A stretch of 64,000 nucleotides of DNA from Pseudodonghicola flavimaris (GTDB lineage Bacteria > Pseudomonadota > Alphaproteobacteria > Rhodobacterales > Rhodobacteraceae), in contig NZ_JASNJD010000002.1 of NCBI RefSeq assembly GCF_030164425.1, positions 310,001 through 374,000 of the forward strand, read 5' to 3'. The position numbers were made by a program, and so were the translations under genes. The notes under the pieces were generated by a model. The model made no database searches. It saw nothing but the letters and a program-made list of their open reading frames with translations, and had not been told where the DNA came from. Shown here piece after piece: positions 53,896 to 63,949 of the stretch. The first letter of the stretch is position 1. Each line of letters starts with the position of its first letter.

Positions 53896-54857
53896 TCGGC
53901 CAGCGCCGGATCGCGCAGCGCCGCCGCCTCATCGGACGGGAACAGCAACGCGGTCTTCGGCTGGGTCAGCGTCTCGAACCCCTTCGGCAGCCCTGCGGCG
54001 GGGGTGACGGCAGGATACATCCAGTTGGCGGTCGGGATCACCGACTGGAAGGCATCGGTCACCATGAACTGCAGGAACCGATCCGCCAGCTCCGGCTGAT
54101 CGGAGGCCGCCAGCTTGCCCGCGACCTCGACCTGCATGTAGTGGCCCTCGTCAAAGAGCGCGGTGGTCTTGCTGTCGTCCTCTTCCGCAATCAGGTGATA
54201 GGCCGGCGAGGTGGTGTAGGACAGCACCATGTCGGCCTCCCCGTCCAGGAACAGCCCATAGGCCTCCGACCAGCCCTTGGTGACGGTGACGATATTGTCG
54301 GAAAGCCCGGCCCAGATCGCCGGCGCCTCATCGCCATAGGCGGCCTTCACCCACATCAGCAGGCCCAGCCCGGGGGTGGAGGAGCGCGGGTCCTGGATCA
54401 CGATCTTCAGATCGCTGTCGGCCAGTTCGCGAAAGCTGTGCGGCGCCACCAGATCGCGGTTCTGCACGAAGGCGAAATAGCCCCAGTCATAGGGGATGAA
54501 GGTACTGTCGGACCACTCCAGCGGCAGGGTGTACTCGGCCGCGACCTCGACCGGCGCGAACAGCCCGGTGTCGCGGGCGGCGGCGGTCAGGTTGGTATCG
54601 AGACCCAGAACCACATCCGCCTCCGACCGCGCGCCCTCCAGCCGCAGCCGCGCCAGCAGCGCGGCGCCATCGCCGGCGGCGACGAATTTCAGATCGCAGC
54701 CGCAGTCCGCCTCGAAGGCCTTTTCGATCGCCGGACCCGGACCCCAGTCGCTGACGAAACTGTCATAGGTATAGACGGTGAGAACGGGGGTCTCCGCCGC
54801 GGCCATCTGGCCCGCTGCGCTGGTGATCAGTCCCGCTGCAAATGCAAGATACTTCAT
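53871..54857 (-). CDS. thiB: Thiamine-binding periplasmic protein ThiB
   Basis: A 328-residue binding protein with a signal peptide (ending near AGQMAAAETP). The mature part LTVYTYDSFVSDWGPGP, LVLGLDTN-like (VVLGLDTNLTAAA) and PYDWGYFAFV match ThiB. AGGAGG precedes the ATG. Controlled by the TPP riboswitch just upstream. Confidence 0.93.
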   Translation of the reverse strand: MKYLAFAAGLITSAAGQMAAAETPVLTVYTYDSFVSDWGPGPAIEKAFEADCGCDLKFVAAGDGAALLARLRLEGARSEADVVLGLDTNLTAAARDTGLFAPVEVAAEYTLPLEWSDSTFIPYDWGYFAFVQNRDLVAPHSFRELADSDLKIVIQDPRSSTPGLGLLMWVKAAYGDEAPAIWAGLSDNIVTVTKGWSEAYGLFLDGEADMVLSYTTSPAYHLIAEEDDSKTTALFDEGHYMQVEVAGKLAASDQPELADRFLQFMVTDAFQSVIPTANWMYPAVTPAAGLPKGFETLTQPKTALLFPSDEAAALRDPALAEWLAALSR

Positions 54858-54902
54858 GGCATCCTCCTTTGCGGCGTCAGGGCAAGGGTGGAGGCATGTC
54901 CA

Positions 54903-55040
54903 TAAACCTTCCCTCCGCCGGTATGAGCCGGTTCAGGTTCAACGGGTTCGCATCGCGCATCTCAGCCCGTCTTCCGCAGCAGCCGGGCGCCGGGCCTGAC
55001 CCGCGCCCCCGATGCGGCGCCAGGGCACCCCGAGGTGGCG
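54903..55040 (-). promoter_or_regulatory. TPP riboswitch (THI element)
   Basis: On the minus strand the order CGGGGTGCC, GGGCTGAGATG, ACCCGTTGAACCTGA, CCGGCTCATACCGGCGGAGG and GGAAGGT is the TPP aptamer. It ends about 46 bp before the thiB start. Confidence 0.95.
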
Positions 55041-55085
55041 CCGACCCTATGCGCGGGGGCGATGCGAGGCAAGCGGATTGCAGGG

Positions 55086-55499
55086 TCAGAGCGTATTGGC
55101 GCGATAGAGCCGGCGCAATGCGCCGATCATCTCCTCGAACGACTGATCCAGAGCGCGGCAGGTCTCCTCCGTCGGCACCAGACAAACGGACTTGCCCCGA
55201 CGCTCGCGGCGCAGATAGCCGGCGGCCTCCAGATCGCCGACCTTGCGGTGCAGCGTCGCGATCGGCAGGTCCAGCGCGGCAGAGAGCGCGCTCAGGTCAT
55301 AAAGCCTGTTCTGCAGTTGCCCCTGAACCACCGTGCGCACGATCAGCGCATCGACCGGTTTGCCCCACATCGCGGTTTCCAGCGAATAGAACCGGTTCAG
55401 GCAGCCAATGATCTGCTCCTGCACCTCCTGCCTCAGCGCCTGGCGCAGATCCTCCGGCAGGGCGGCGTCGTAGATGCTGCGCGACGGGCGCTCTGTCAT
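55086..55499 (-). CDS. MarR-like winged-helix regulator
   Basis: A 137-residue protein with a winged helix in its centre (LSALSAALDLPIATLHRKVG, then GYLRRERRGKSVCLVPT as wing). Flanking helices would form the dimer. Divergent from the MAPEG gene 109 bp away and next to the TPP element. Target and ligand unknown. Confidence 0.75.
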   Translation of the reverse strand: MTERPSRSIYDAALPEDLRQALRQEVQEQIIGCLNRFYSLETAMWGKPVDALIVRTVVQGQLQNRLYDLSALSAALDLPIATLHRKVGDLEAAGYLRRERRGKSVCLVPTEETCRALDQSFEEMIGALRRLYRANTL

Positions 55500-55608
55500 G
55501 CCGCGTCCCCGTCTGGTTTCCGATCCGGAAAGGTTGCCGCTTGGCCTGCCGGGATCCCCCGTGCCACACCGGCCACGCGAACGGCCTCCCCTACCGAAAG
55601 GACCATAA

Positions 55609-56028
55609 ATGACACTCCCTGTCGCAGCGCTTCTGGGCTTTGCACTCTGGACCCTGCTGATCCTCTTCGCAACCGTCGGCGTCTATCGCTGGAGCCGCAT
55701 CCTCACCGGCAAGACCCGCATCAGTCACTGGACCGCGGATCCCGACGCCGGCTCCGGCCTCTATCCCCGTGCAATGCGGGCGCATATGAACTGCATCGAA
55801 AACCTGCCCGTCTTCGGCACCATCGTCTTCGTGATCGACCGGGTCGGCGCCACCGCGCCGGCGCTCGGCATCCTGTCGGTGATCGTCCTCGCCGCCCGCA
55901 TCGTGCAGAGCACCATCCACATTGCCCTGGAACAGACCGACCGGGTGATCTTCCTGCGTTTCACCTTCTACTTCACCCAGATCGTGGCGATGATCGCGAT
56001 GGTGGCGATCCTGCTGGCGACTCTCTGA
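55609..56028 (+). CDS. MAPEG-family membrane protein
   Basis: A 139-residue protein with four helices and the MAPEG pattern RAMRAHMNCIENLPVFGTIV and AARIVQSTIHIA. MAPEG proteins are glutathione transferases or peroxidases of lipophilic compounds. The substrate is unknown. Divergent from the MarR-like gene, which may regulate it. Confidence 0.85.
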   Translation: MTLPVAALLGFALWTLLILFATVGVYRWSRILTGKTRISHWTADPDAGSGLYPRAMRAHMNCIENLPVFGTIVFVIDRVGATAPALGILSVIVLAARIVQSTIHIALEQTDRVIFLRFTFYFTQIVAMIAMVAILLATL

Positions 56029-56054
56029 CCCCGAAACACCGGGCGCGTGCCAGC

Positions 56055-56104
56055 GCTTCTTCTCTGCCGAAATACTCCGGGATCCGGGGCAGCGCCCCGG
56101 GTCC
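56055..56104 (+). repeat. Dispersed intergenic repeat, copy 4, with hairpin
   Basis: CTTCTTCTCTGCCGAAATAC then TCCGGG, followed at 56080-56104 by GGATCCGGGGC-AGC-GCCCCGGGTCC (10 of 11 pairs). Placed 27 bp after the MAPEG stop. Here the repeat and hairpin look like one unit, possibly a terminator. Confidence 0.6.
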
Positions 56105-56180
56105 GCCACCTGCCCACCGGGCGAATCCGCTTGAGCCATGGGGCGCACGCCGCTAATCACCCCGGCAAAGGAGAGCCCCC

Positions 56181-57296
56181 ATGTCCATCAACACATTCGG
56201 CCATCTCTTCCGTGTCACCACCTGGGGCGAAAGCCACGGGCCGGCGCTCGGCGCCGCGGTCGACGGCTGCCCGCCGGGCATCGCCATCGACGAGAGCATG
56301 CTTCAGCATTGGCTGGATCTGCGCAAGCCGGGGACCAGCAAATACACCACCCAGCGGCGCGAACCCGATGCGGTGAAGATCCTCTCCGGCGTCTTCGAAG
56401 GCCAGACCACCGGCACACCGGTGCAGCTGATGATCGAGAACACCGATCAGCGGTCCAAGGATTACTCCGAGATCATGGAGAAATTCCGCCCCGGTCATGC
56501 CGATATCACCTATTGGCAGAAATACGGCATCCGCGATTATCGCGGCGGCGGCCGCTCCTCGGCCCGTGAAACCGCCGCCCGGGTCGCTGCCGGCGGGCTG
56601 GCGCGCGCGGCGCTCTCCGCGCTGGCGCCGGAGATCGAAATTCAGGGTTTCATGACCCAGATCGGCCCGCATGGCATCGACCGCAGCCGCTTCGATGCCG
56701 GGCAGATCGGCCAGAACCCCTTTTGGTGCCCGGATGCCCACGCGGCGGAGGCTTGGGCCGGCTATATGGACGCGCTGCGCAAATCCGGCAATTCGGTCGG
56801 CGCCATCATCGAGGTGGTTGCGAAGGGCGTGCCCGCCGGCCTCGGGGCGCCGATCTACGGCAAGCTCGATACCGATCTGACCGCGGCGATGATGTCGATC
56901 AACGCCGTCAAGGGGGTCGAGATCGGCGAGGGCATGGCCGCCGCGCTGCTGACCGGCGAGGAAAACGCCGATGAGATCTTCATCGGCCCCGATGGCAAGC
57001 CTGTCTATTCGTCGAACCACGCCGGCGGCATTCTCGGCGGGATTTCCACCGGGCAGGACATCGTGGTGCGCTTCGCGGTGAAGCCGACCTCCTCGATCCT
57101 GAAGACACGGGCGACCATCACCAAATCCGGCGAAGCGGCCGAGATCATCACAAAGGGCCGGCACGACCCCTGCGTCGGCATCCGCGCCGTGCCGGTGGCC
57201 GAAGCGATGATGGCCTGCGTGATCCTCGATCATATCCTGCTGAACCGCGGCCAGATCGGCGGCGCGGTGGGCGAAACCCGGGGCCGTATTGGCTGA
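56181..57296 (+). CDS. aroC: Chorismate synthase
   Basis: A 371-residue enzyme forming chorismate from EPSP with reduced FMN. Motifs [39 protein letters not shown] and [16 protein letters not shown] are diagnostic. AGGAGAG precedes the ATG. Downstream HD-domain gene overlaps its end. Confidence 0.97.
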   Translation: MSINTFGHLFRVTTWGESHGPALGAAVDGCPPGIAIDESMLQHWLDLRKPGTSKYTTQRREPDAVKILSGVFEGQTTGTPVQLMIENTDQRSKDYSEIMEKFRPGHADITYWQKYGIRDYRGGGRSSARETAARVAAGGLARAALSALAPEIEIQGFMTQIGPHGIDRSRFDAGQIGQNPFWCPDAHAAEAWAGYMDALRKSGNSVGAIIEVVAKGVPAGLGAPIYGKLDTDLTAAMMSINAVKGVEIGEGMAAALLTGEENADEIFIGPDGKPVYSSNHAGGILGGISTGQDIVVRFAVKPTSSILKTRATITKSGEAAEIITKGRHDPCVGIRAVPVAEAMMACVILDHILLNRGQIGGAVGETRGRIG

Positions 57297-57951
57297 TCTC
57301 GACGGGTTGCGCGCCCGGCTGCGACAGATCGCGGCCCACCGGATGGCTCAGGACAGCGCCCATGATCTGGCGCATCTGGACCGCGTCTGGGCCAATGCCC
57401 GCACCATCGCGGATGCGGATGCCGACCGGCAGGTTCTGCTGGCGGCAAGCTATCTGCACGATCTGGTCAACCTGCCCAAGGACAGCCCCGATCGTGCCCG
57501 TGCCTCGACCCTCGCGGCCAGGGCAGCGGCGCCGATCCTGCACGATCTGGGCTTCGCCCCGGACCGCATCGCCGCCACCCGGCACGCCATCGCCGCGCAC
57601 AGCTTTTCCGCTGGCCTCCCCCCGGAGACGCCGGAGGCGCGCATCCTGCGCGACGCCGACCGGCTCGATGCGCTGGGGGCGATCGGGATCGCGCGCTGTT
57701 TCGCGGTCTCCGGCGCCCTTGGCCGGCCGCTCTACGATCCCGCCGATCCCTTCGCCACAGCGCGCAATCTCGATGACCGGCACCAGACTCTCGATCATTT
57801 TCGCGTCAAACTTCTGAGACTTCCCGCCGATATGCTGACCCGGGGCGGCCGCGCCCTTGCGCAGCGCCGCGCCGCGCGCATGATCCGCTTTCTCGAAGAC
57901 CTCGCCGAGGAAATCGGCACCGATCTGCCCCCGGACTGGAAGACCCCATGA
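57289..57951 (+). CDS. HD-domain phosphohydrolase
   Basis: A 220-residue HD protein with H-HD-D metal ligands: [20 protein letters not shown] and [13 protein letters not shown]. It resembles YedJ/YpgQ-type small HD phosphohydrolases. A TTG start overlapping aroC by 8 bp is chosen; the next ATG would cut off the first 18 residues and part of helix one. Substrate probably a nucleotide. Confidence 0.82.
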   Translation: MADLDGLRARLRQIAAHRMAQDSAHDLAHLDRVWANARTIADADADRQVLLAASYLHDLVNLPKDSPDRARASTLAARAAAPILHDLGFAPDRIAATRHAIAAHSFSAGLPPETPEARILRDADRLDALGAIGIARCFAVSGALGRPLYDPADPFATARNLDDRHQTLDHFRVKLLRLPADMLTRGGRALAQRRAARMIRFLEDLAEEIGTDLPPDWKTP

Positions 57952-58892
57952 ACGACATCATCAGCATCACCGCTCCGATCTACGCGGCTGTCCTGATCGG
58001 ATATCTTGTGGTGCGCCTCGGCTGGTTCCGCCCCGAAGACATGCGGATGATGGGACAATATGTGCTGAACCTTGCGCTGCCGGCGCTGCTGTTCACCGCG
58101 CTTGCGACCAGGCCGCTCTCGGCGGTGCTGCGCACCGATTACCTGCTAGTGATGCTGGCCGGCGGGCTGGCGACGATGGCGCTCAGCTTCGGCTGGTTTT
58201 CTCTCACCGCTCCCGACAAACTGCGCCGGGCGCTGGCGGTGCTGGGGTCGGCCTGTCCGAACTCGGGCTTCATCGGGTATCCGGTGATGCTGCTGCTGTT
58301 TCCCGATCTGGCCGGAGTGATCCTGGCGCTGAACGTGCTGATCGAGAATGTGGTGGTCATCCCGATCGGCCTGGTGCTGATGGATCTGGCCTCCGGCCAG
58401 GCCGGGCTGTCGCCGCTCCGCCTGCTGGCCCGGGTGCTCCGCACCCTGCTGCGCCGGCCGATGGTGATCGGCATGATCGCCGGGCTGGCGGTCTCCGCCC
58501 TGGGGTGGGAGCTGCCGGCGCCGGTCCTGCGGCTGACCGGCATGTTCGGCACCTCCGCCGCCGCCCTGTCGCTGGTGGTGATCGGCGGCTCTCTGGTCGG
58601 GCTGCCCATGAAGGGCAACAAGCTGCTGGCCGGCCAGATCGCCACGGTCAAGCTGCTGCTGCACCCGGCGATGGTGGCGCTGGCCGCGGCGCTGCTGCCG
58701 GCGCTGGGGCTGGCCGCCCTGTCGCCCGACATGTACGCCGCCGCGGTCCTGTCGGCGGCGATCCCGATGTTCAGCATCTATCCGATTCTGGCGCAGGAAC
58801 GCGGGCTGGGAGGGGCCGCCGCCATCGCGCTCCTGCTGGCGACCTCGGGCGCTTTCGTGACGCTGAACATCCTGCTCGCCTGGCTCACCTGA
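57948..58892 (+). CDS. AEC-family transporter
   Basis: A 314-residue protein of about ten helices, N-terminal IYAAVLIGYLVVRLGWF and central GSACPNSGFIGYPVMLLLF are the family's marks. AEC proteins export or import organic acids such as malonate and auxin-like acids. Overlaps the HD gene by 4 bp (ATGA). The malonyl-CoA synthase gene is next but convergent. Confidence 0.88.
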   Translation: MNDIISITAPIYAAVLIGYLVVRLGWFRPEDMRMMGQYVLNLALPALLFTALATRPLSAVLRTDYLLVMLAGGLATMALSFGWFSLTAPDKLRRALAVLGSACPNSGFIGYPVMLLLFPDLAGVILALNVLIENVVVIPIGLVLMDLASGQAGLSPLRLLARVLRTLLRRPMVIGMIAGLAVSALGWELPAPVLRLTGMFGTSAAALSLVVIGGSLVGLPMKGNKLLAGQIATVKLLLHPAMVALAAALLPALGLAALSPDMYAAAVLSAAIPMFSIYPILAQERGLGGAAAIALLLATSGAFVTLNILLAWLT

Positions 58893-58946
58893 GCGTCCGC
58901 CTAGGGTCGCGGAGCGGCCGGCCCGCCCCTCCGGCCGCGCCAGCCT

Positions 58947-58970
58947 GCTTCTTCTCTGCAAAAATACTCA
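58947..58970 (+). repeat. Dispersed intergenic repeat, copy 5
   Basis: GCTTCTTCTCTGCAAAAATA then CTC, 55 bp after the AEC stop. The GGG part is lost, so this copy is truncated. Confidence 0.45.
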
Positions 58971-59000
58971 CCGATCCCGCGGCCGGGACCGGGCGCGCGC

Positions 59001-60503
59001 TCAGCCAAGAAGCTCGGCGTAGGTGTCGCGCAGCGCCTTTTTCTGCACCTTGCCCATGGTGTTGCGCGGCAGCGCATCGATCATCACGATGCGCTTGGGC
59101 TGCTTGAACCGGGCGAGCTGACCGTTGAGCGCGGCGGTAATCGCCTCCGGCGTCGTGCCTTCGCCCTCCGGCACCACCAGGGCCACGACCGCCTCGCCGA
59201 AATCGGCATGCGGCACCCCGATCACAGCGCTTTCCAGCACGCCGGGCAGATCGTCGATCAGGCTTTCGACCTCTTTCGGATAGACATTGAAGCCACCGGT
59301 GATGATCAGGTCCTTTTCGCGGCCGACGATGGTGACATAGCCGTCGGCGTCGATCATCGCCATGTCGCCGGTGATGAACCAGCCGTCGGGGCGCAGCTCT
59401 TCCGCCGTCTTCTCCGGCATCTGCCAGTAGCCCTTGAACACATTGGCACCGCGCACCTCCAGCACGCCGATCTCGCCCGCCTGCACCTCTTTGCCGTCGT
59501 GCATCACCCGCGCCTCGACCCCCGGCAGCGGGAAGCCGACGGTGCCGGCGCGGCGTTCGCCGTCATAAGGGTTGGAACAGCTCATGTTGGTCTCGGTCAT
59601 GCCGTAGCGTTCCAGGATGCGATGGCCTGTGCGGGCCTCCCATTGCTCATGGGTGTCGACCAGCAGCGGCGCCGAACCGGAGATGAAGAGCCGCATGTTC
59701 GCCGCCCGCTCGCGCGTCAGCCGCGGATCGGCGAGCAGCCGGGTGTAGAAGGTCGGCACCCCCATCAGCGCGGTGGCGCGCGGCATCGCCTTGAGGATCT
59801 CGTCGGCGTCGAAGCCCTTGAGGAAGATCACCTGTGCGCCCGCCAGCAGCGCCACGTTGGTCGCCACGAAGAGCCCGTGAGTGTGGAAGATCGGCAGCGC
59901 GTGGATCAGCACGTCCTGTTTGGTGAACTGCCAGTAGTCGCGCAGCATCTCGGAGTTGGAGGCGAGGTTGGCATGGCTCAGCATCGCACCCTTCGACCGC
60001 CCGGTGGTGCCGGAGGTATAGAGGATCGCCGCCAGATCGTCGGGGCCGCGCGGCACCGGGGTGAACCCGCCGCGCCCGACCACCGCGTCGGTCAGCGTGC
60101 CGAGCCCCTTGGCGTCGAGCGTGACCACCCGGGCGTCGCCGGCGATGCCTTCGATCGCCTCGTATTTCGCCGGATCACAGACCACCACACGCGGGGTGGC
60201 GTCGCCCAGGAAATAGGCGACCTCGGGCGTGGTATAGGCGGTGTTGAGCGGCAGGAAGATCGCCCCCGCCATCACCGTGCCGAGATAGAGCTGGATCGCC
60301 TCGATGCTCTTGTCGACCTGCACCGCGACGCGGTCCCCGGGCTGCACCCCCATCGCGACCAGCGCCGCGGCATTGCGTTCGGCACCGGCGAAAAGCTCAC
60401 CGAAGGTCATGCTGGCCCGGGCCGGGAAGGTGGCGAAATTGCGGGTTTCCTGGCCGACGGCGGCGGCATGCAGCCGGGCGATCAGATAGTTGTCGTCATA
60501 CAT
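59001..60503 (-). CDS. matB: Malonyl-CoA synthase (MatB-type)
   Basis: A 500-residue AMP-forming ligase making malonyl-CoA from malonate. P-loop LYTSGTTGRSKGAMLSH, LPIFHTHGLFVATN, the A5 motif ERYGMTETNM and the catalytic lysine in NTMGKVQKKALRD. MatB enzymes share the LPIFHTHGL and VPTFYTRLL segments. AAGGAGCGCC precedes the ATG. Confidence 0.9.
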   Translation of the reverse strand: MYDDNYLIARLHAAAVGQETRNFATFPARASMTFGELFAGAERNAAALVAMGVQPGDRVAVQVDKSIEAIQLYLGTVMAGAIFLPLNTAYTTPEVAYFLGDATPRVVVCDPAKYEAIEGIAGDARVVTLDAKGLGTLTDAVVGRGGFTPVPRGPDDLAAILYTSGTTGRSKGAMLSHANLASNSEMLRDYWQFTKQDVLIHALPIFHTHGLFVATNVALLAGAQVIFLKGFDADEILKAMPRATALMGVPTFYTRLLADPRLTRERAANMRLFISGSAPLLVDTHEQWEARTGHRILERYGMTETNMSCSNPYDGERRAGTVGFPLPGVEARVMHDGKEVQAGEIGVLEVRGANVFKGYWQMPEKTAEELRPDGWFITGDMAMIDADGYVTIVGREKDLIITGGFNVYPKEVESLIDDLPGVLESAVIGVPHADFGEAVVALVVPEGEGTTPEAITAALNGQLARFKQPKRIVMIDALPRNTMGKVQKKALRDTYAELLG

Positions 60504-60599
60504 GGGGCGCTCCTTCTCCTCGCTGCGCGTTTGTGCGCCCTATGAGCGGCGGAAATCAAGCCGTTGATCTTTTCCGGCAACCGAAGCAGGGTCGCGCGC

Positions 60600-61538
60600 A
60601 TGGCAACTTCGTTAACATCGCATCGACCCGCCCTGGCCATCACGCTGAAACTCAGCGCGATTTGCCTGTTTTCCATCATGTCGGCGCTGATCAAGGCCAC
60701 CGCCGACGATGTACCGCCGGGCGAAGCGGTGTTCTTCCGGTCGTTCTTTGCAATCCCGGTGATCCTGGTGTGGATCGCCGCGCGCGGCGAGCTGCGCAGC
60801 GGGCTGGTGGCGCAGCGGCCGATCGTGCATTTCTGGCGCGGGCTGATCGGCACCTCGGCGATGGGGCTGACCTTCTCGGGGCTGGGCCTGCTGCCGCTGC
60901 CCGAGGTCACCGCCATCGGCTATGCCACGCCGATCCTGACGCTGATCCTGGCCGCCGTTATGCTGGGCGAGCGGATTCGGATGATCCGGCTTTCCGCCGT
61001 CGCCATCGGCCTGGTCGGGGTGCTGATTATGCTCTGGCCGCGGCTGGGCGGCACCACTTCCGGGCAGGGCGCGGCGACGCTCGGCGCCTTTCTGATCCTT
61101 GGTGCCACCTCGCTCAGGGCGCTGGTGCAAATCCATATCCGCAAGATGGTCGAAACCGAACGGACCTCGGCCATCGTGTTCTATTTCTCCGCCACCGCCG
61201 CCGGGCTGGCGCTGCTGACCATGCCTTTCGGCTGGGTGGTGCCCCGGGGCGAGACACTGGCGCTGCTGATCCTGGCCGGGCTGATCGGTGGCGGCGCCCA
61301 GATCCTGGTGACCTCCTCCTATCGCTTCGGTCCGGCCTCGATGCTGGCGCCCTATGAATATGCCTCGATGCTCTTCGCCATCCTGATCGGCTATGTCTGG
61401 TTCAAGGAGGTCCCGACGCTGATCATGCTTTCGGGAGCGGCGCTGGTGATCGCCGGCAACATCCTGGTGATCTGGCGCGAACATCAGCTGGGGCTGGAGC
61501 GGTCCCGCGCCCGGGCGGTCAGCGATCCCAAGGCCTGA
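60600..61538 (+). CDS. EamA/DMT-family transporter
   Basis: A 312-residue protein with ten helices in two EamA repeats (IMSALIKATADDVPPGEAVF and SSYRFGPASMLAPYEYASML). Start MATSLTSHRPAL is the likelier of two in-frame ATGs, 36 bases apart. Substrate unknown. Confidence 0.87.
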   Translation: MATSLTSHRPALAITLKLSAICLFSIMSALIKATADDVPPGEAVFFRSFFAIPVILVWIAARGELRSGLVAQRPIVHFWRGLIGTSAMGLTFSGLGLLPLPEVTAIGYATPILTLILAAVMLGERIRMIRLSAVAIGLVGVLIMLWPRLGGTTSGQGAATLGAFLILGATSLRALVQIHIRKMVETERTSAIVFYFSATAAGLALLTMPFGWVVPRGETLALLILAGLIGGGAQILVTSSYRFGPASMLAPYEYASMLFAILIGYVWFKEVPTLIMLSGAALVIAGNILVIWREHQLGLERSRARAVSDPKA

Positions 61539-61606
61539 CCGGACAGCGGGCGCCTTTACCCCGGCGGCCGCCGCCCTATGATCCGGACAAAGATCAGGAG
61601 ACCGAG

Positions 61607-62218
61607 ATGAGCGACCAGACAGCCGACGCCGCCAGCCACAAGGCGAAGATGCAGAAACTGCAGGCGGAACACCGCGCCAAGGTATCCGAGGCCGGCGATC
61701 CCGATCGCGGCCTGGTGCTGGTGCATACCGGCAAGGGCAAGGGCAAGTCCTCCTCCGCCTTCGGCGTGGTGGTGCGGGCGCTGGGGTGGAAGAAATCCGT
61801 CGGCATGGTGCAATTCATCAAGGGCAACTGGATCACCGGCGAACGGCAGTTCTTCGAACGGCTCGGCGGGGTGACCTGGTACACCATGGGCGAAGGCTTC
61901 ACCTGGGACACCCAGGACCGCGACCGCGACATCGCCGCAGCTCAGGCCGCCTTCGCCCGCGCGCGTGAGATGATGGAGAGCGGCGATTTCGATCTGATCG
62001 TGCTGGACGAGATCAACATCGCCCTGCGCTACGACTACCTCAGCGCCGAGGAAGTTCTGGAAGGGCTGGAGGCGCGCGCGCCCCGCACCGGGGTGATCCT
62101 GACCGGCCGCGATGCGCCGGCCGCGATCTGCGATTACGCCGATCTGGTCACCGAGATGACCGAGGTGAAGCACCCGTTTCAGGCCGGCATCAAGGCGCAG
62201 CGCGGCGTCGATTTCTGA
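61607..62218 (+). CDS. cobO: Cob(I)yrinic acid a,c-diamide adenosyltransferase
   Basis: A 203-residue CobO/BtuR enzyme adding the adenosyl group to cobalt. P-loop GKGKGKSS (42-49), VGMVQFIKGNWITGE and DLIVLDEINIALRY are diagnostic. AGGAGACCGAG precedes the ATG. No other cobalamin genes or cobalamin riboswitch were seen in the window. Confidence 0.95.
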   Translation: MSDQTADAASHKAKMQKLQAEHRAKVSEAGDPDRGLVLVHTGKGKGKSSSAFGVVVRALGWKKSVGMVQFIKGNWITGERQFFERLGGVTWYTMGEGFTWDTQDRDRDIAAAQAAFARAREMMESGDFDLIVLDEINIALRYDYLSAEEVLEGLEARAPRTGVILTGRDAPAAICDYADLVTEMTEVKHPFQAGIKAQRGVDF

Positions 62219-62495
62219 TCCTCCGCGCCGCTCCGCCGGCGGCACGCTTCGCCGATGCCGGGGCGGACCCACGGCGCAGATCGCCGCCGCCGCCCCGTCA
62301 CCGCCCGCAGCGCCACCGAGGGGAAGGCGCCGGGTTCGTTTCCGGGGTGGCGGCAGGATCACACGCCACAACCGGCATCCGTCCCGCAGGCCGCCCCGAA
62401 AGGCTGAAGTCCCCAGGCTGGATGCGCGGCATCTGGCGTCGGCGCATATCTGACAAAAACAATCGGAAATCACAAGCGGCAATTTGCCCCGAACG
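62219..62495. other. Gene-free gap between cobO and the aminotransferase
   Basis: Including the terminator the gap is 333 bp. No convincing reading frame, RNA gene or repeat was seen; frames present lack ribosome sites. Confidence 0.5.
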
Positions 62496-62526
62496 AAAAA
62501 CGGCGCCGGGAACCCCCGACGCCGTT
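62496..62526 (-). terminator. Rho-independent terminator after the aminotransferase
   Basis: On the minus strand CGGCGTCGGG pairs with CCCGGCGCCG (one G-U) around a 4-base loop and is followed by five T residues, 28 bp past the stop. Confidence 0.9.
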
Positions 62527-62551
62527 CGATGTCGCAGCTGCGCAGCACCGA

Positions 62552-63949
62552 TCAGGATGCGGCTTTCAGCAGGCCTTCGTCCTTCACCCGGGCATAGGTT
62601 TCATCCAGCGCGCGGGTGGCGCGTTCGATCAGGATGTCGGCCTCGCCCGGGGTCATCACCAGCGGCGGCGAGATGATCATCCGGTCGCCCACATGGCGCA
62701 TCACCAGATTGTTGGCAAAGCAGCGCTCGCGGCAGATATAGCCGATCGTTCCCGCCTCCGACGCGAACTTGGCCCGCGCCGCCTTGTCCGGCGTCAGTGC
62801 CAGAGAGCCCATCATGCCGACGATGCTGGTGTCGCCCACCAGCGGATGATCGGCCAGCGCGGTCCATTTCTCCGCCAGATAAGGGGCGATGACATCGCGC
62901 ACATGCTCGACGATACCTTCCTCTTCCATGATCCGGATGTTCTCCAGCGCCACCGCCGCGGCCACCGGGTGACCGGAGTAGGTATAGCCGTGGTTGAACT
63001 CGATACTGTCGAGCACCGCGGCCACCTCGTCGGTGACGATCGACCCGCCGATCGGCTGGTAACCCGAGCTCAGCCCCTTGGCGATGGTCATGATGTCGGG
63101 ACGAATGCCCATGGTCTCGCTGCCGAACCAGTTGCCGGTCCGCCCGAAGCCGCAGATCACCTCATCCGCGATCAGCAGGATTTCATACTTGTCGCAGATG
63201 CGCTGGATTTCCGGCCAGTAGGTCGCCGGCGGCACGATCACCCCACCGGCGCCCTGGATCGGCTCGGCGATGAAGGCGGCGACCTTGTCTTCGCCGTATT
63301 GCAGGATGGCCGCTTCCAGTTCCTGCGCCCGGGCCAGGCCGAAATCCTCCGGCGCGGTATCGCCGCCCTCGCCCCACCAGTAGGGCTGATTGATGTGGTG
63401 GATATCCGGAATCGGCATGCCGCCCTGGGCGTGCATCGCGCTCATCCCGCCAAGCGAGGCGGAGCCCATAGAGGTGCCGTGGTAAGCGTTCTTGCGGCTG
63501 ATGATGATCGACTTGCCGGGCTTGCCCTTGGCCTGCCAGTAGGCGCGCACCATGCGGATGTTGGTATCGTTCGCCTCGGATCCGCCAGAGGCAAAGAACA
63601 CGTGATTCAGATCGCCCGGCGCCTTCTCGGCGATCTTGGCGGCCAGCGCGATGGCCGGCACATGGGTGGTCTGGAAGAAGGTGTTGTAATAGGGCAGCTC
63701 GCGCATCTGACGGGAGGCGACGTCCGCCAGTTCCTCGCGACCGTAACCGATGTTGACGCACCACAGCCCGGCCATGCCGTCGAGGATCTCAACACCCTCG
63801 CTGTCGGTCAGGTAAACGCCCTTGGCCCGGGTGATGACCCGGGCGCCCTTTGCCGCCAACTCGTCATTGTTGGTGAAGGGGTGCATGTGGTGGGCCGCAT
63901 CCAGCGCCTGAAGCTCGGCAGTCGGCATGTGATTGGTAATAGCGGGCAT
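62552..63949 (-). CDS. Class III aminotransferase (omega-amino acid or amine:pyruvate type)
   Basis: A 465-residue PLP enzyme. Cofactor-binding SGGSEANDTNIR, the DEVICGFGRTG segment and the Schiff-base lysine K291 (TIAKGLSSGYQPIGG) are present. The N-terminus DAAHHMHPFTNNDEL is typical of rhodobacterial taurine, putrescine or beta-alanine:pyruvate transaminases. The donor cannot be chosen from sequence. AGGAG lies 7 bases before the ATG. The 50 bp upstream run to the window edge. Confidence 0.9.
   Translation of the reverse strand: MPAITNHMPTAELQALDAAHHMHPFTNNDELAAKGARVITRAKGVYLTDSEGVEILDGMAGLWCVNIGYGREELADVASRQMRELPYYNTFFQTTHVPAIALAAKIAEKAPGDLNHVFFASGGSEANDTNIRMVRAYWQAKGKPGKSIIISRKNAYHGTSMGSASLGGMSAMHAQGGMPIPDIHHINQPYWWGEGGDTAPEDFGLARAQELEAAILQYGEDKVAAFIAEPIQGAGGVIVPPATYWPEIQRICDKYEILLIADEVICGFGRTGNWFGSETMGIRPDIMTIAKGLSSGYQPIGGSIVTDEVAAVLDSIEFNHGYTYSGHPVAAAVALENIRIMEEEGIVEHVRDVIAPYLAEKWTALADHPLVGDTSIVGMMGSLALTPDKAARAKFASEAGTIGYICRERCFANNLVMRHVGDRMIISPPLVMTPGEADILIERATRALDETYARVKDEGLLKAAS

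Noticed and set aside
62219-62551. Cobalamin riboswitch near cobO
   Set aside because: No B12-box-like conserved sequence could be identified on either side of cobO.
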